DNA of 42,999 bases from a virus: IMG/VR virus record IMGVR_UViG_3300035665_000079, positions 1 to 42,999 of that record. One strand, written 5' to 3'. The notes below the pieces were generated by a model. That model was not told the DNA's origin. It saw only the letters and a list, made by a program, of their open reading frames with translations, and made no database searches. Below are positions 16,524-26,241 of this stretch, one piece after another (position 1 is the first letter of the stretch; each line of letters opens with the position of its first letter). Position numbers and translations under genes: made by a program.

Positions 16524-16861
16524 GAGGTTGAAACTCCTGCAGTAACTGTTACTGTTCCCTCAACAACTCTAGTTTTTAAACCTGTTGCAGTTTCTGTAAG
16601 CAAAACATCATACAAATATCTACCTTCTTTCAAAGATGAAGATGCGGTAGAACCAATAGATACTTTTATTTCACCATAATCAGGATTTGGGATAGTCACC
16701 GTCATTGGGTACTTTGTAGTACTTGATGGGTGTTTTTTAATGTGAGACACGCCTGTATAACCATTCAAATCAATAGGAAGATCATTATACTCTTCCAACA
16801 TGAAAGATGTTGTAAAATCTGTTCCTTGAGGTATGACTAAATTAACAACTCTTACAGACAT
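16520..16861 (-). CDS. Small beta-sandwich virion protein (BppU-N-like), tentative
   Basis: 113 aa. QGTDFTTSFMLEEYNDLPIDLNGYTGVSHIKKH, then a strand-turn region and EGRYLYDVLLTETATGLKTRVVEGTVTV. The pattern (linear input, Y-D-V-x-L, R-V-V-x-G-x-V-x-V) is that of short Ig-like baseplate or fibre adaptor domains, such as the N-terminal domain of BppU-type proteins. No enzyme motif. First gene of the unit behind the late box at 16889-16896. Its leader has no Shine-Dalgarno. Confidence 0.75.
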   Translation of the reverse strand: MSVRVVNLVIPQGTDFTTSFMLEEYNDLPIDLNGYTGVSHIKKHPSSTTKYPMTVTIPNPDYGEIKVSIGSTASSSLKEGRYLYDVLLTETATGLKTRVVEGTVTVTAGVSTS

Positions 16862-16888
16862 GCTTACATGCTAATATAATGTTTTAAA

Positions 16889-16896
16889 TATTTATA
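16889..16896 (-). promoter_or_regulatory. Late promoter box for the fibre-neck unit
   Basis: The minus strand reads TATAAATA, with the TAA stop of the 73-aa gene (16892-16894) inside the box, 28 nt from the ATG at 16861. Confidence 0.85.
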
Positions 16897-17113
16897 ACTT
16901 AGCCACTAATTGAGCTAGCAAAGTTTTCACTTCTGCCAGTTCAGATTTAATAGATTCAATTTCATTTCTTTCTTTAATTTTTTGATCACGCAATGAAATG
17001 TAATTATCAAAAGATGATTTATCAGAATTAACAATAGCTTTTGAGAAACTATCTCTTTTTAAAGAGCTATTACCCTCTACGGGTATTAGATCTCTATCAT
17101 AATCGTTGTTCAT
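16892..17113 (-). CDS. Small coiled-coil protein downstream of the DUF4815 gene
   Basis: 73 aa, highly charged. Residues about 45-73 (IKERNEIESIKSELAEVKTLLAQLVAKL) form a strong leucine heptad coiled coil. The N-terminal part is polar and probably disordered. The ATG comes 1 nt after the stop of the DUF4815 gene. Likely a trimeric or dimeric accessory of the adjacent virion proteins; no family recognised. Confidence 0.7.
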   Translation of the reverse strand: MNNDYDRDLIPVEGNSSLKRDSFSKAIVNSDKSSFDNYISLRDQKIKERNEIESIKSELAEVKTLLAQLVAKL

Positions 17114-17114
17114 G

Positions 17115-20100
17115 TTATGCTAATGCAATTGCTCTAAATTCTTTGATCTTAGGTACAAAGGCTTGATTAGTGCCAGTCATTACCACCTTAATTGTAAATC
17201 CAGTAAATTCTGGTAAATTGTTAACAGTAAATTTATAATCACGATATTCATTATTATTACTTGATGCGATGTTGGTGTCAGGTGTTCCATCACCAAGATT
17301 TGTATATCCTGGGAAAAGAACGTATGGTTGATCTACATCAGGGGAATCATTTCTATAAAGTTTGTATAGAACACGAATATCATTACTTTCATCTCTAAAT
17401 GCTGCAAATCTTACATCAAGAGACGTTGCAGGATTTTCTAAATTAACTCTTTTAGTTACATAAGTAGCTGCACTTGGATCAGTTAAATCTGAATTAACTC
17501 TATTATCTCCAACAAAATCAGTAATTGAATTGTCAATTCTGTTTGTTGTTGTAATTACATTAATTCTATCTAAATCGATTACAGGTGATACATTTCTATT
17601 TTGAGTGCTTAAAGTCATTTCCATAGTAAATGACTTATTACCAGGGAGAGATGAAAGTTTATCAAGTTCATTAACTTCAGAACAAATAATTCTAGGAGTA
17701 GTAAATTGATTTACTGCATTTAAATTAATTGGTTCATAACCATTGTCTTGGAATGAAATTTCAGTTCCATCAACACTAGTAGCACTGACTGTTCTTACTC
17801 TTGTTGCAATTTGAGTTGTAGAAGGAATCATAATCTGAACATTAGGAGTAAGAGTTTCAAACTGAATATTTTGAGTTGCTCTTACATTTCTACCACCAGC
17901 TTGCTCAGTGTCACTAAATGCAAGAATTGGTAAACCGTTTGAGCCATCTCTAGCAGTTCCCAATCCAGTTGATGTTGTATTGATTTTAACATAATAAGAA
18001 TCTAATTCAATATCATTCGATACATCAACATCAGCAAAATTATGAGTTGTATTAACTCTTCTCAATGAGACACCAGCAAGTTCATACTTCATAACTGGTG
18101 AGTTAACTGTATGTGTTTGAGCAACTGTGTTATCAATGGCTCTAGAAATACCAGTTAAAGTTTGAGGAGATGTTGATGCGTTAGTACCAGTGTAACTGAT
18201 AACTTCATTGTTAATTAAAATATAACCTGGATTTGTGCTTGAAACCCCAACATTTTCAAAGCTTGTAAATATACCTACGTTGGTTACTGGAAGACCAGTT
18301 GTTGTTGTGTTAGTATATTCTTGTGCTAAACGAACAGGAATAATATCAGAAATAGCTCCAGAAATAATTACTTTATTGTTTCTTCCATGCATACCATGAT
18401 TTCTATGAGAAATCTTCATATACAATCCAGTCTTGTCAGAAGCATTAGTGACTGTTGTAGGAACTGCTGGCAGAGTAGATGCTATACCAACGTTTGGCCC
18501 ACTACCAACAAGCCAAGCAACTTGATTAACAGTGTCAAAATTGCCCTGAACATTAGTAATTGTAAGTTGATTTAAAGCAGAAACAATTCCAACATTAAAT
18601 CTTATATTTTCACTAACTGCACCAATTCTAGCTGTTAACACATCTCCAACTGCATATCCTCTACCACCACTGGTTACAGTAATAACACCAATGTTACCAC
18701 TATTGATTGAAATTGACATTTGAGCACCAGTTCCAACTCCACTGATAGAAGATAGATTTACTCCAGTGTAAGTAAAGTTTCCTGCCGATGGTGTCAGTCC
18801 ACTACCAACATTATTGACTTGTAATGCTTGCGTATTATTAATTGCAATTGCACCAGTGGCAGACTTTAATTTACCTGTGGTGTTTGTATTATTAAGTTGA
18901 GTAATTGTAACTCCAGGTGTTAAGAAAGTGCTTGGGACAGTTGATCCAAGACCTACAACAACTTCTTTAGAAATTGTTTGAACTGGCTGAGGTCTTAGAA
19001 TTGGAACTTGACGATTACCAATTCCAAGTTTGGGGTTGTATAGTTTAAAGATTCCAGGATCAGTTACAAACTGTGCCTTATAAAGAACAAACTTAAGATC
19101 CTCTAGCTGACTTGCATCCCACGTAGAGCCATTTTGTGACTTAAATAGTGATCCTAAGTATGGTTGTTGAGAAACAATTACTCTTTGATTTTCAGAAAGA
19201 TTTGTTGTAGTGATATCAACTTCACCCATTCTTGAAATCCAAACAGTATAGTTGTTTGAATCGGAAAGGAGAACAATCGCATATTCTCTACCATTGCCTT
19301 CAAGATAAACAGGAGATGGGAAAGTAAATTTAGTAGGAACAGTTCCGTCTGTAGATGTTGTAACTTGAGTTGATTCTAATGTTACTTGGCTAAACGCAAT
19401 AATAGTTGAGGTTGGTTGACCAGTTTGCGTAGTTCTAATTTGACACGTTACTGGAATATTATCATCTTTAGTTGCAAAATAAACATCCAATGATGTCATG
19501 AATACACCACCATCATCTGTAACCAAGAATGTTTCAGCTAAAGGATCATACCAGTTTTGGTTTGTAACTGTTCTGGTTTGAGCAGATGTTGATCTTGATA
19601 AAGTAGATACTGTTTCAGAAACAGTTGTAGTATCTGAAACTTGCGTTCTTTGAATGTCTGCATTTCTTGTTGAAATGACAGTTTCCTGGGTGGTATTCAA
19701 TTCACCAGACGAAGTGAATACAACTTCTGCTTGGCTATTGTATGATCCTGGAATTGGATTGTTAGTCTCATTCGCAGTCAGTAATAAAGTTTTTCTTCCC
19801 GTTTCAAATTCGGGTTCTGTTGGACTTGCTGGATCTGGAATAAACAGTGATGCAATTAGAGTTCCGTTTCTATCAGAGATTAATCTTAAATCTCTTACAG
19901 AAGCTTGTGCTCCGCTAGTTTGACCAATAAGAACCATTCTTGGTACAATTTGACCGTAGAAATTACTTTCTGATTGAGCACCCAAGCTGAAAGTATCAAT
20001 ATTTAAAATAGTGGAAGTTGCAGAATAATCTGCAGCTAAAGTTAAAGTATCTTCGTATGGATTAACATCAAATACTTGAGTTGGGCTATCATAAGGACCA

Positions 20101-23100
20101 TACTTATGATTTGATTTTGCAACTCTAAATCTAATTAAAGTATTTTGTGTATTTCTAACGGTTGATCCTGGAACATAACCAACAACAGTTTCACCAACTC
20201 TAAATGTTCCACTTGTCATTGTTATTTCTAACAATTTAGGAACACAATAAGAAGTCATTGGAACATTGTCAAAGAATGCATAGAACTGTGTTCTAGGTCT
20301 CATTCTTCTTGCAACAAATTCAATGTTTCTAGATCTTAAGAATGGTATAATATCTCTGCTTACAACAGAAGATCCTAAAGATCTACGATCAACTCTAGGA
20401 GAGACTTGGAATTGAACACCTTGTCTAGTTAATCTAGTATCTGTTCTTGTAGTAATTAAATTAGTATTAACAGTAGTGTCAACTAATGTTTGTGTTCTTC
20501 TTTGCTCTAAGAAGGGCCAGTTACCTCTTCTAGCACCAGTATTAACCCAACCACTATCACCAGTTTGCTCAGTGTTTGTTTCTGATCTTACAACCTCGTT
20601 TCCAACTACAGTTTGACCCGACCATACTTCCTGCCAAGAACCCCAATCAACGGGAGAAATGCCTGTGTTAGGATCTGCTTGCAAAGCCCCTAATAACGCA
20701 TTATAGCTACCCTCTTCATCAACATTCCTTGCGGATAATCTATTTTCAGCAATCCAGGTATCAGATGCAGGAGCAAGTTCAATATTACCAATCCAAGTTG
20801 AAACTGCAAATGGATTGATGTTTTCTGTTCTAGTTGCAAATCTTTGCTGAGCAGCAACAGTTTCGGTATAGTTAAGAGTAATTAAAGAACCAGTTCTCTT
20901 AATATTTGGTGATTGTAAGTCTGTAACAAATCTAGAGTCTACATTTTGATTTGCCGTGGAACCAATTCCAACAAGAGATTGAGATCCAATTAATAAATCT
21001 AAAGATGTTGTATAGTGAGCTGGTCTTAACTCACCATTTAAAGAATCAATACTAGAATTGCCACTTAATAAGTGTCCAACGTGACTCTTAAAATTATCTA
21101 CAAAGAAACCAGATTTAAATCTATCTAATCCAGTAGCTGAATCTTTAATGCTTAAATTGAAAGTTTCACTTTCTAATAATGATAGTGATGTATAGGTTTC
21201 TACATTTGATAATCTATTTTCAAGTTTAGTAATATCCGCCATTGTGTAACGCTTATGGCGAATAGGTGTTACAGAAATATCTTGCTTAACGTTATAAACA
21301 TAGGGTCTTAATCTGATAGTAGCAATATCTAAAGAAGATGATAAATCAATTGGTGCAACTGGATTTAAAGATGGCTCACCTTTTCTTAGTTCAAAGAATC
21401 CCTCTTTTGTTAATAGTAACTTATCAATTCTTGGTAAGTAATAAGAATAACCAAATACTATTTGACTATCAGGATAAATTGGACTATTAGAATAAGTTCC
21501 AGAGGAGGCAAAATTTCTCTTGTTAAATTCAAAAGGAGATAATGTGTCTGTTGCTGGATCATAATTTACAACTCTAGGTCTGATATCAATTGCATCAGTG
21601 GATCTTAAAGATTGTAAAGATGGAATATCTCTAGTGTATAAATCAGATGAATAGCTAGAGAATGAAACAAAATCACCATTATCGCCCGCAGGTATGCTAT
21701 AATGATCAAATACTACAGTAATAGATTTTGTTGGTGTTTGTGCAGATGGCTTTCTAATAATTTTACCATAATCTAAAAATTCAAGTCTTTGACCATTATC
21801 TAAAGTAAAGTTTTCGGTAATATTATTGTCACCATCGGTTACGTTTGAGATCGTAGCTGTAATACCAGATCTTTTTAATGTTACAGATTCATCAATTCTA
21901 AAAGATTTTTCAGTGATATAAACAAAGTTGATAGTTGATGCTGTAGTAGAAACAACTCTAGCTGCTGCCTTACTTTCATCACCAATAATTACATCACCAA
22001 CAATTGCATTTAATAAGGAACCTGAAATTTCTACTAAAGTTAAAGATGGTAAAGTAGGAGTTGATGTATCATCTGATTCAAAAATAGCATGAACACGTAA
22101 AACATCAGGAACGTTGAGTGAAATTTCTGGATCTTGAACTCTAGTTCCATAAATTGCATTAAAAGTTAATCCATCATTTAATGATGAAGTTCCAAGACCA
22201 GATGCAGAATTTGATGATCTGCTAATTATAATAGTAGAACAACGATTTAAGATTTTTTGTTTTGATGAAGCGTTAATCTTAGATAAAGTAGCAACTAACT
22301 TGGCACTAGAATCTGTAGCTACAGATAATTGATTTAATGTAATAGTTTTGTTACCGTTTGAAAATATTACTTGTCCACTTCTCAGAGGCTCTACTGCTCC
22401 TGTAGAATAGGTTAATACATAATCTTCAACATCAAATTCTGAAAAGAATAGATTTACATCAGATTCAGTGGTGGATGCTTGACTTCCAGAAACAGATAAA
22501 GTATATGTCTTTTTAACCTTAAGTTCTGACGTTACAAGGTTTAAATTACTAATATCAGTATTTGGTAGTGGTGTAACTAAAGTTGATTTTGAACCATTGA
22601 TTAAAGATGGTTTAATAATTACCAAATCATTTGCTGTAATTGTTGAACCTGGAAGAGTTCCATCACAAACATTGGTAACACTTGTAATTCCAGCAACAGT
22701 AAATGAATTTGCTGCTGGGCTAACTGCAGTAACTCTATTAAATGTTGGATATGTATTGCCTGTTTTTGTATATCTGATAATATCGCCAGTTTTAATTCCA
22801 ACTGAAACTGCAGATGTTACTCCAATTGTAACTGCACCTGCACTAGTAATTGTAAATTGAGTTCCTTGACGTGAAATCGATTGAACGTTATTTAATTCTA
22901 AATCTGCAGTGAATGTATTAATTCCAACTCTAGAAAATACTGATTTTACATCACTAAAATCATAATCACGAACAGATACTACAGTTGGAGCAGAAGTAAT
23001 GCCGTTTACTGATATAGTTTCACCTTGAATAAACGAACCATTACTGCAATATAAAGTTAAGTTTGGAGATGCTGATACTGAAGACTGTAAATAACCAGTT

Positions 23101-24575
23101 GCTCCACTACTATTGCCTTTAACAAAAGCAGGAGTGTTTAACGTAATTGTAGTTGAAATTGATACTTTTGTGTACGTTTGTATATCATATAAGAATAATT
23201 CAAATTTTGTGGTATCATTTGCATATCTGGAATCTTGAGATTTAAAATCATAAATTCTAGCAACACCAATTTCGTTACCACCAATTAAAAGACCATTTGC
23301 ACCTACTCTGGCATCAACAAGTGATAATGTTGTAGTAGTTCCAAAACCGACAACTGGAGAACCTGTTACGTTATTAATGACAACCTTATTAGTGCTATTA
23401 AAAGTGAGAGAATATGTATCTACGCTATTAGAAGTTCTTGGCTTCTCTATATCAATAAAAGATGGCGAAATTTTCCCAATTTCATATCCTCTTACATAAG
23501 CTTTACCAGGAGACACCTGTAAAAGTGCTAAAGCTTCTGATGGAGAATTTCCTTCGGAAGTTTTTTGATTCTCAGTATAAATGCCACCGTTACCTTCATA
23601 ATCATTTAGACTTTCTTTTGCAAAAATTTCAAAAGGATCTACAATATAATTACCAGATTCATCAAAAGTTCTTCTTGCCAATTCATCTCTGATTGTTGAA
23701 CTTACGGTTTCCTGTGCAAATTGTTGAAGAACGCCATCAACAATACGCATAAGTTCAATGAAATTTTCATCATTAAAATCATCTAATGATTTTTTAACTA
23801 ATGTTGTTGAAATTTTAAATCTGTCTGCACCTGGAGCGGAGTAGTTAGAATATCCCTGAGCATTATCATATAATGATTCATCATCAAATGCAGTTACAAG
23901 CTCTTCATTAATTAGCAAACCAATTCTGTAACTTGGAGTATTGCCATATTGATCTAATACAATAGATTCACTTAATACTTTAACAAAATGACCTCTAATA
24001 AAATAGATACCTTCAGATATTGAAGCAGAAGAAGCTACTAAAGTTGCATTTTGATCAATACATGTAGCAAAAGCATTTCCAGCTTCAATAGTTAAAGTTC
24101 CAGTGTCAACAGCAGTTTCGGTGAGCAGTTGTTCACCATCAACAAATTTAGATCCTGTAAAATCTGAACTATTTGATTTTACATAGCGAACGTATAAAGT
24201 ATTAATATTTCTATCAGATTCTGAATCTGTAATTGCATTAATTACGGTAGCAGTTACACCTGAAGTTGCCCCAACAATTGTATTACCAATCAACAGTTTA
24301 ACATATTCCCTTAAATTAGCACCAAAAAATGAAGAATTTAACTGAACGCATTCATATTGATTGTCATATGAAGTTTGTCCAGGGATTACTTTTGCCCCTT
24401 CTTTGAAAAAATGCTTTCCAAAACTTTCAATTTGATTCTGAAGAATGGATTGTAAAGTTGTTAATTCCCTGGACTGAATTGCTGTTCCAGGTTTAAACAA
24501 AACACGCTTAAAATTTTTATCCTCATTAAAATCGTCAAAATATGGAGCTGTGTTGAGGTTGGTATTTTGTGGCAT
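17115..24575 (-). CDS. Giant DUF4815 virion structural protein (2486 aa)
   Basis: 2486 aa. The N-terminal 600 residues carry the DUF4815 signature (NTAPYFDDFNEDKNFKRVLFKPG, AIQSRELTTLQSILQNQIESFG, SPGKAYVRGYEI). The middle repeats short beta modules with SGATG/GIGTT-type turns. Around residue 1680 lies DPLAETFLVTDDGGVFMTSLDVYFATKD ... IRTTQTGQP ... VYLEGNGREYAIVLLSDSNNYTVWIS, a block conserved in cyanophage proteins of this kind. One GGRGY unit lies near residue 1970. An INNEVISYTGTN module lies near 2115. The C-terminus has DVRFAAFRDESNDIRVLYKLY and YRDYKFTVNNLPEFTGFTIKVVM. It replaces T4 genes 9-12 by position, so a baseplate-periphery or long-fibre-attachment role is likely. Very long for the family in my memory. 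Confidence 0.85.
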   Translation of the reverse strand: MPQNTNLNTAPYFDDFNEDKNFKRVLFKPGTAIQSRELTTLQSILQNQIESFGKHFFKEGAKVIPGQTSYDNQYECVQLNSSFFGANLREYVKLLIGNTIVGATSGVTATVINAITDSESDRNINTLYVRYVKSNSSDFTGSKFVDGEQLLTETAVDTGTLTIEAGNAFATCIDQNATLVASSASISEGIYFIRGHFVKVLSESIVLDQYGNTPSYRIGLLINEELVTAFDDESLYDNAQGYSNYSAPGADRFKISTTLVKKSLDDFNDENFIELMRIVDGVLQQFAQETVSSTIRDELARRTFDESGNYIVDPFEIFAKESLNDYEGNGGIYTENQKTSEGNSPSEALALLQVSPGKAYVRGYEIGKISPSFIDIEKPRTSNSVDTYSLTFNSTNKVVINNVTGSPVVGFGTTTTLSLVDARVGANGLLIGGNEIGVARIYDFKSQDSRYANDTTKFELFLYDIQTYTKVSISTTITLNTPAFVKGNSSGATGYLQSSVSASPNLTLYCSNGSFIQGETISVNGITSAPTVVSVRDYDFSDVKSVFSRVGINTFTADLELNNVQSISRQGTQFTITSAGAVTIGVTSAVSVGIKTGDIIRYTKTGNTYPTFNRVTAVSPAANSFTVAGITSVTNVCDGTLPGSTITANDLVIIKPSLINGSKSTLVTPLPNTDISNLNLVTSELKVKKTYTLSVSGSQASTTESDVNLFFSEFDVEDYVLTYSTGAVEPLRSGQVIFSNGNKTITLNQLSVATDSSAKLVATLSKINASSKQKILNRCSTIIISRSSNSASGLGTSSLNDGLTFNAIYGTRVQDPEISLNVPDVLRVHAIFESDDTSTPTLPSLTLVEISGSLLNAIVGDVIIGDESKAAARVVSTTASTINFVYITEKSFRIDESVTLKRSGITATISNVTDGDNNITENFTLDNGQRLEFLDYGKIIRKPSAQTPTKSITVVFDHYSIPAGDNGDFVSFSSYSSDLYTRDIPSLQSLRSTDAIDIRPRVVNYDPATDTLSPFEFNKRNFASSGTYSNSPIYPDSQIVFGYSYYLPRIDKLLLTKEGFFELRKGEPSLNPVAPIDLSSSLDIATIRLRPYVYNVKQDISVTPIRHKRYTMADITKLENRLSNVETYTSLSLLESETFNLSIKDSATGLDRFKSGFFVDNFKSHVGHLLSGNSSIDSLNGELRPAHYTTSLDLLIGSQSLVGIGSTANQNVDSRFVTDLQSPNIKRTGSLITLNYTETVAAQQRFATRTENINPFAVSTWIGNIELAPASDTWIAENRLSARNVDEEGSYNALLGALQADPNTGISPVDWGSWQEVWSGQTVVGNEVVRSETNTEQTGDSGWVNTGARRGNWPFLEQRRTQTLVDTTVNTNLITTRTDTRLTRQGVQFQVSPRVDRRSLGSSVVSRDIIPFLRSRNIEFVARRMRPRTQFYAFFDNVPMTSYCVPKLLEITMTSGTFRVGETVVGYVPGSTVRNTQNTLIRFRVAKSNHKYGPYDSPTQVFDVNPYEDTLTLAADYSATSTILNIDTFSLGAQSESNFYGQIVPRMVLIGQTSGAQASVRDLRLISDRNGTLIASLFIPDPASPTEPEFETGRKTLLLTANETNNPIPGSYNSQAEVVFTSSGELNTTQETVISTRNADIQRTQVSDTTTVSETVSTLSRSTSAQTRTVTNQNWYDPLAETFLVTDDGGVFMTSLDVYFATKDDNIPVTCQIRTTQTGQPTSTIIAFSQVTLESTQVTTSTDGTVPTKFTFPSPVYLEGNGREYAIVLLSDSNNYTVWISRMGEVDITTTNLSENQRVIVSQQPYLGSLFKSQNGSTWDASQLEDLKFVLYKAQFVTDPGIFKLYNPKLGIGNRQVPILRPQPVQTISKEVVVGLGSTVPSTFLTPGVTITQLNNTNTTGKLKSATGAIAINNTQALQVNNVGSGLTPSAGNFTYTGVNLSSISGVGTGAQMSISINSGNIGVITVTSGGRGYAVGDVLTARIGAVSENIRFNVGIVSALNQLTITNVQGNFDTVNQVAWLVGSGPNVGIASTLPAVPTTVTNASDKTGLYMKISHRNHGMHGRNNKVIISGAISDIIPVRLAQEYTNTTTTGLPVTNVGIFTSFENVGVSSTNPGYILINNEVISYTGTNASTSPQTLTGISRAIDNTVAQTHTVNSPVMKYELAGVSLRRVNTTHNFADVDVSNDIELDSYYVKINTTSTGLGTARDGSNGLPILAFSDTEQAGGRNVRATQNIQFETLTPNVQIMIPSTTQIATRVRTVSATSVDGTEISFQDNGYEPINLNAVNQFTTPRIICSEVNELDKLSSLPGNKSFTMEMTLSTQNRNVSPVIDLDRINVITTTNRIDNSITDFVGDNRVNSDLTDPSAATYVTKRVNLENPATSLDVRFAAFRDESNDIRVLYKLYRNDSPDVDQPYVLFPGYTNLGDGTPDTNIASSNNNEYRDYKFTVNNLPEFTGFTIKVVMTGTNQAFVPKIKEFRAIALA

Positions 24576-24579
24576 CTTC

Positions 24580-26211
24580 TTAGAATTCTAATACAATTTT
24601 AATGTCTTCTTTTTGGGTAGAAGATCTTGGAATAGCTGCTCTGTTATCTATATAGATCACTTCTCCAGAGTATTTTTCAACTTCTGGTGGAGCGACACCA
24701 TCAATAAATCTCAATCCAAGAGGAACCAATCTAGTATTTGCACCAGAACCAACTGTAGTTGCTGTTCCTGGATTTGCAGAGCTACCGAAACTAGTATCAA
24801 TACCTAAATTGGATCCTACACTAGCACCACTTACAATATAAGTTCCACCATAACCAATGGCGCTTGTAAAATCTGGTGTTCTAAAACCATATGCTGATAA
24901 ACCTAATCCAACTGGTTGGTAATACTTAAGAACACCAGTAGAGTTATCCCAAGACGCTACAAGACCAGCAGCTGTGGAACCAATACCTGTAACTTGACTA
25001 ATAACTGAATCAACTGAATATGTGGTGTCACTAATATTTCCACCAGTTAAGCTCTTTAGTTTTAATCCACCAATCGCACTAACTTCTGATGTAGTTAGAA
25101 GTTGTGTTTTGCTTCCATACACTGTTGGATTTTTAACAACACCAACTCTAGCAAAATCATTACCAACAATAAAGTCTGGGTTTGTTGATGTTGTTTCAAA
25201 ACGAGAATAAACTAATACTCGATAAGCTCCCAGCTCTTTATAAACATCATATCCATGACCTCCTGTTGGCGGAATAACAACTTCAAAAGCTGCAACCGAA
25301 GTTGTTCCAGTTCCAACAGCACTTAATCCTGAAATGGATCCTCCAATCTCAGATCCAGGTGCTCCAGGATAAAATTCAATTCTACCTCTAGTATATCCCG
25401 TTCCACCATTAGTTACTTCTACATTAGATACTTTTCCAGAGTTATCAACTGTAACAGTTACCTTTGCTCCAGTGCCATCACCTAAAATAGGTACATTTTT
25501 AAATGATGTTCCGATAGGTTGATATCCTGCACCAGCATTACTGATGATTACAGTTTTAATTTCTCCGTCTATTGCGTTACTTTTAATTTCTGCAGTTGTA
25601 CCTGATCCCCAATCTGATGGAACTGGAATATAATCAATTGAATCAAATTTTACAATATCACTTGGAGAAATAGTGTACATATATTTCCAAATATAACCAT
25701 CTCCACTAGTTCCAGCAGCTCTTGGTTCCAAATCTGTAAAATCAGGTTCATCAATTGATGGTTTTCCTGAAGGAAAATCAGGAGAAGAACCATTGTTCAA
25801 ACATACATAAACTTTAAAATTGCTATTGACAATATAATAGTTTGCATCATATAATGAAGTAGCATTCGTAACTGGTGCTGGATTTGAATAATTATAATTA
25901 TTTCTATACATGTCATAGGTTGTGCCAGCAACCCATTCTACCTTTCTAACCATTCTTCTCAAATCTGAAGAAGTAATCCTCTTCATAGCAATCATAGTAT
26001 CATAATAATCATTTTGTTCCCTAAACATATCTTTAGGATTTGGAACATTTGTATTCCAATCAGTAGTGCCAGATCCAGTTGTTGTATCTGTTGAATTTGG
26101 CAATCCTATAAAAGTATAGTAGACATTAGTAGTTGTACCAATGCCCGTAAAACTTTTTACAAAAGTATCAGCATTCAATATTCTAAATTGATCAGTAATA
26201 ATAGCTGCCAT
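24580..26211 (-). CDS. 8: gp8 baseplate wedge protein with GGxGY insertion
   Basis: 543 aa (T4: 334). gp8 dimers are part of the baseplate wedge. Conserved blocks: the N-terminal ITDQFRILNADTFVKSF, NPKDMFREQNDYYDTMIAMKRITSSDLRRMVRKVEW, YDMYRNNY, NSNFKVYVCLNNG, EPRAAGTSGDGYIWKYMYTISPSD and the C-terminal EVIYIDNRAAIPRSSTQKEDIKIVLEF. Residues about 215-280 contain two GGxGY-type beta repeats (ISNAGAGYQP and VTNGGTGYTRG), which largely explain the greater length. The start has no Shine-Dalgarno; a late-type box lies only 20 nt upstream. Confidence 0.96.
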   Translation of the reverse strand: MAAIITDQFRILNADTFVKSFTGIGTTTNVYYTFIGLPNSTDTTTGSGTTDWNTNVPNPKDMFREQNDYYDTMIAMKRITSSDLRRMVRKVEWVAGTTYDMYRNNYNYSNPAPVTNATSLYDANYYIVNSNFKVYVCLNNGSSPDFPSGKPSIDEPDFTDLEPRAAGTSGDGYIWKYMYTISPSDIVKFDSIDYIPVPSDWGSGTTAEIKSNAIDGEIKTVIISNAGAGYQPIGTSFKNVPILGDGTGAKVTVTVDNSGKVSNVEVTNGGTGYTRGRIEFYPGAPGSEIGGSISGLSAVGTGTTSVAAFEVVIPPTGGHGYDVYKELGAYRVLVYSRFETTSTNPDFIVGNDFARVGVVKNPTVYGSKTQLLTTSEVSAIGGLKLKSLTGGNISDTTYSVDSVISQVTGIGSTAAGLVASWDNSTGVLKYYQPVGLGLSAYGFRTPDFTSAIGYGGTYIVSGASVGSNLGIDTSFGSSANPGTATTVGSGANTRLVPLGLRFIDGVAPPEVEKYSGEVIYIDNRAAIPRSSTQKEDIKIVLEF

Positions 26212-26230
26212 ATTTTTATAGTTTTTTAGT

Positions 26231-26238
26231 TATTTATC
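26231..26238 (-). promoter_or_regulatory. Candidate late promoter box for gp8
   Basis: The minus strand reads GATAAATA (7/8 to TATAAATA), just after the stop of the giant gene (26242-26244) and 20 nt from the gp8 ATG. Confidence 0.65.
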
Positions 26239-26241
26239 TCG

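Noticed and set aside
16892-17113. Fibritin (wac) identity for the 73-aa coiled-coil gene
   Set aside because: Far too short, and lacks the foldon-like C-terminal domain; only the coiled coil is shared.
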